Below are positions 63,894 to 64,000 of a DNA stretch of 64,000 bases, piece after piece. The position numbers and the translations under genes are program-made. Source of the stretch: Deferribacteres bacterium (GTDB lineage: Bacteria; Zhuqueibacterota; Zhuqueibacteria; Zhuqueibacterales; Geothermadaptataceae). The notes beneath the pieces were generated by a model. The model searched no databases. It worked only from the letters and a program-made list of their open reading frames with translations, and was not told the DNA's origin. Location of the stretch: NCBI GenBank assembly GCA_020633655.1, contig JACKDF010000003.1, forward strand, positions 434,001-498,000, in the 5' to 3' direction. The first letter of the stretch is position 1, and every line of letters starts with the position of its first letter.

Positions 63894-64000
63894 TCACAAC
63901 TGTTCGAGTTTTAGCACTACTGCATGCTTGCAGGGTAACTTTTCCGGGAGTTCCACCTTGAGTCCATCTTTTGTCTGTGTCCAATTGATTATTTCAGTGC
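63894..64000 (-). CDS. C-terminal end of a probable glycoside hydrolase (GH29 alpha-L-fucosidase-like), cut by window edge
   Basis: The last 34 codons of a minus-strand gene are present, ending at a TGA (63894-63896) 17 nt before the ATG of the exported GH28. The residues INWTQTKDGLKVELPEKLPC and the following KHAVVLKLEQL match the beta-sandwich end commonly seen in GH29 alpha-L-fucosidases (W.qT.dGL.v.lP..lPc..a.vlKl). The close spacing places it at the head of, or earlier in, the same operon. The family call rests on this short tail only. Confidence 0.5.
   Translation of the reverse strand, partial: TEIINWTQTKDGLKVELPEKLPCKHAVVLKLEQL

Overview
This window reads as a chromosome segment of a heterotrophic, Gram-negative bacterium of the FCB superphylum. 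A Calditrichota/KSB1/Ignavibacteria-like lineage fits better than classical Bacteroidetes, but this is inference from gene content only. The supporting signs are a SusR-like hybrid two-component system, Por/type-IX-style C-terminal tails containing YPNPFNPE, a TonB-dependent receptor with a carboxypeptidase-like N-terminal domain but no SusD partner, many lipoproteins, and FCB-type intergenic inverted repeats. No rRNA, tRNA or CRISPR was seen.

Layout. 1-10.2 kb (minus strand): the N-terminal 1,300 residues of a secreted glycerophosphodiesterase carrying fibronectin III and LamG-like domains, a hybrid sensor/AraC regulator, and a PLP-dependent decarboxylase. 10.6-17.5 kb (minus): an SH3-parvulin protein, a secreted M14 carboxypeptidase, and the conserved stress operon prkA - DUF444 - spoVR. 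17.7-24.8 kb (plus): yifB/comM, then a tight five-gene operon (Old Yellow Enzyme-type flavin oxidoreductase, small membrane protein, sodium:solute symporter, cytoplasmic GH88-like hydrolase, SDR) that looks like an uptake and catabolic module for unsaturated uronyl saccharides. 24.8-33.2 kb: a hybrid kinase, a Cys-rich membrane protein with a STAS protein, an NfeD/slipin pair, a P-loop kinase-like protein, CutC and a DUF302 protein. 33.2-40.6 kb (minus): a DUF1080 lipoprotein, a DUF559 nuclease gene enclosed by matched inverted terminal repeats, an AI-2E-family permease, a lipoprotein, a subtilase with a sorting tail, and an unknown membrane protein.

41.2-64 kb is a polysaccharide-utilisation region. 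Its first part holds a GH105-type lipoprotein, a sulfatase, a GH2 beta-galactosidase, a TonB-dependent receptor, and a secreted beta-helix protein made of two almost identical 440-residue copies. This block lies between two same-orientation copies of a ~175-bp intergenic repeat. The second part (minus strand) holds a divergent sodium:solute symporter, a cytoplasmic GH28, a cytoplasmic GH105, a predicted toroid-type lyase/hydrolase, a secreted GH28, and the last 34 codons of a probable GH29-like glycosidase. Together these suggest stepwise breakdown of a galactose- and uronate-containing, partly sulfated pectin- or ulvan-like polymer: surface cutting, import through the receptor and symporter, and final cutting in the cytoplasm.

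The most interesting items are the DUF559 repeat-bounded element (34.5-35.1 kb), the 1,320-bp in-gene tandem duplication (51.4-54.0 kb), the OYE/GH88/SDR operon, the sulfatase with a CRCSR active-site motif, and several families of intergenic inverted repeats.
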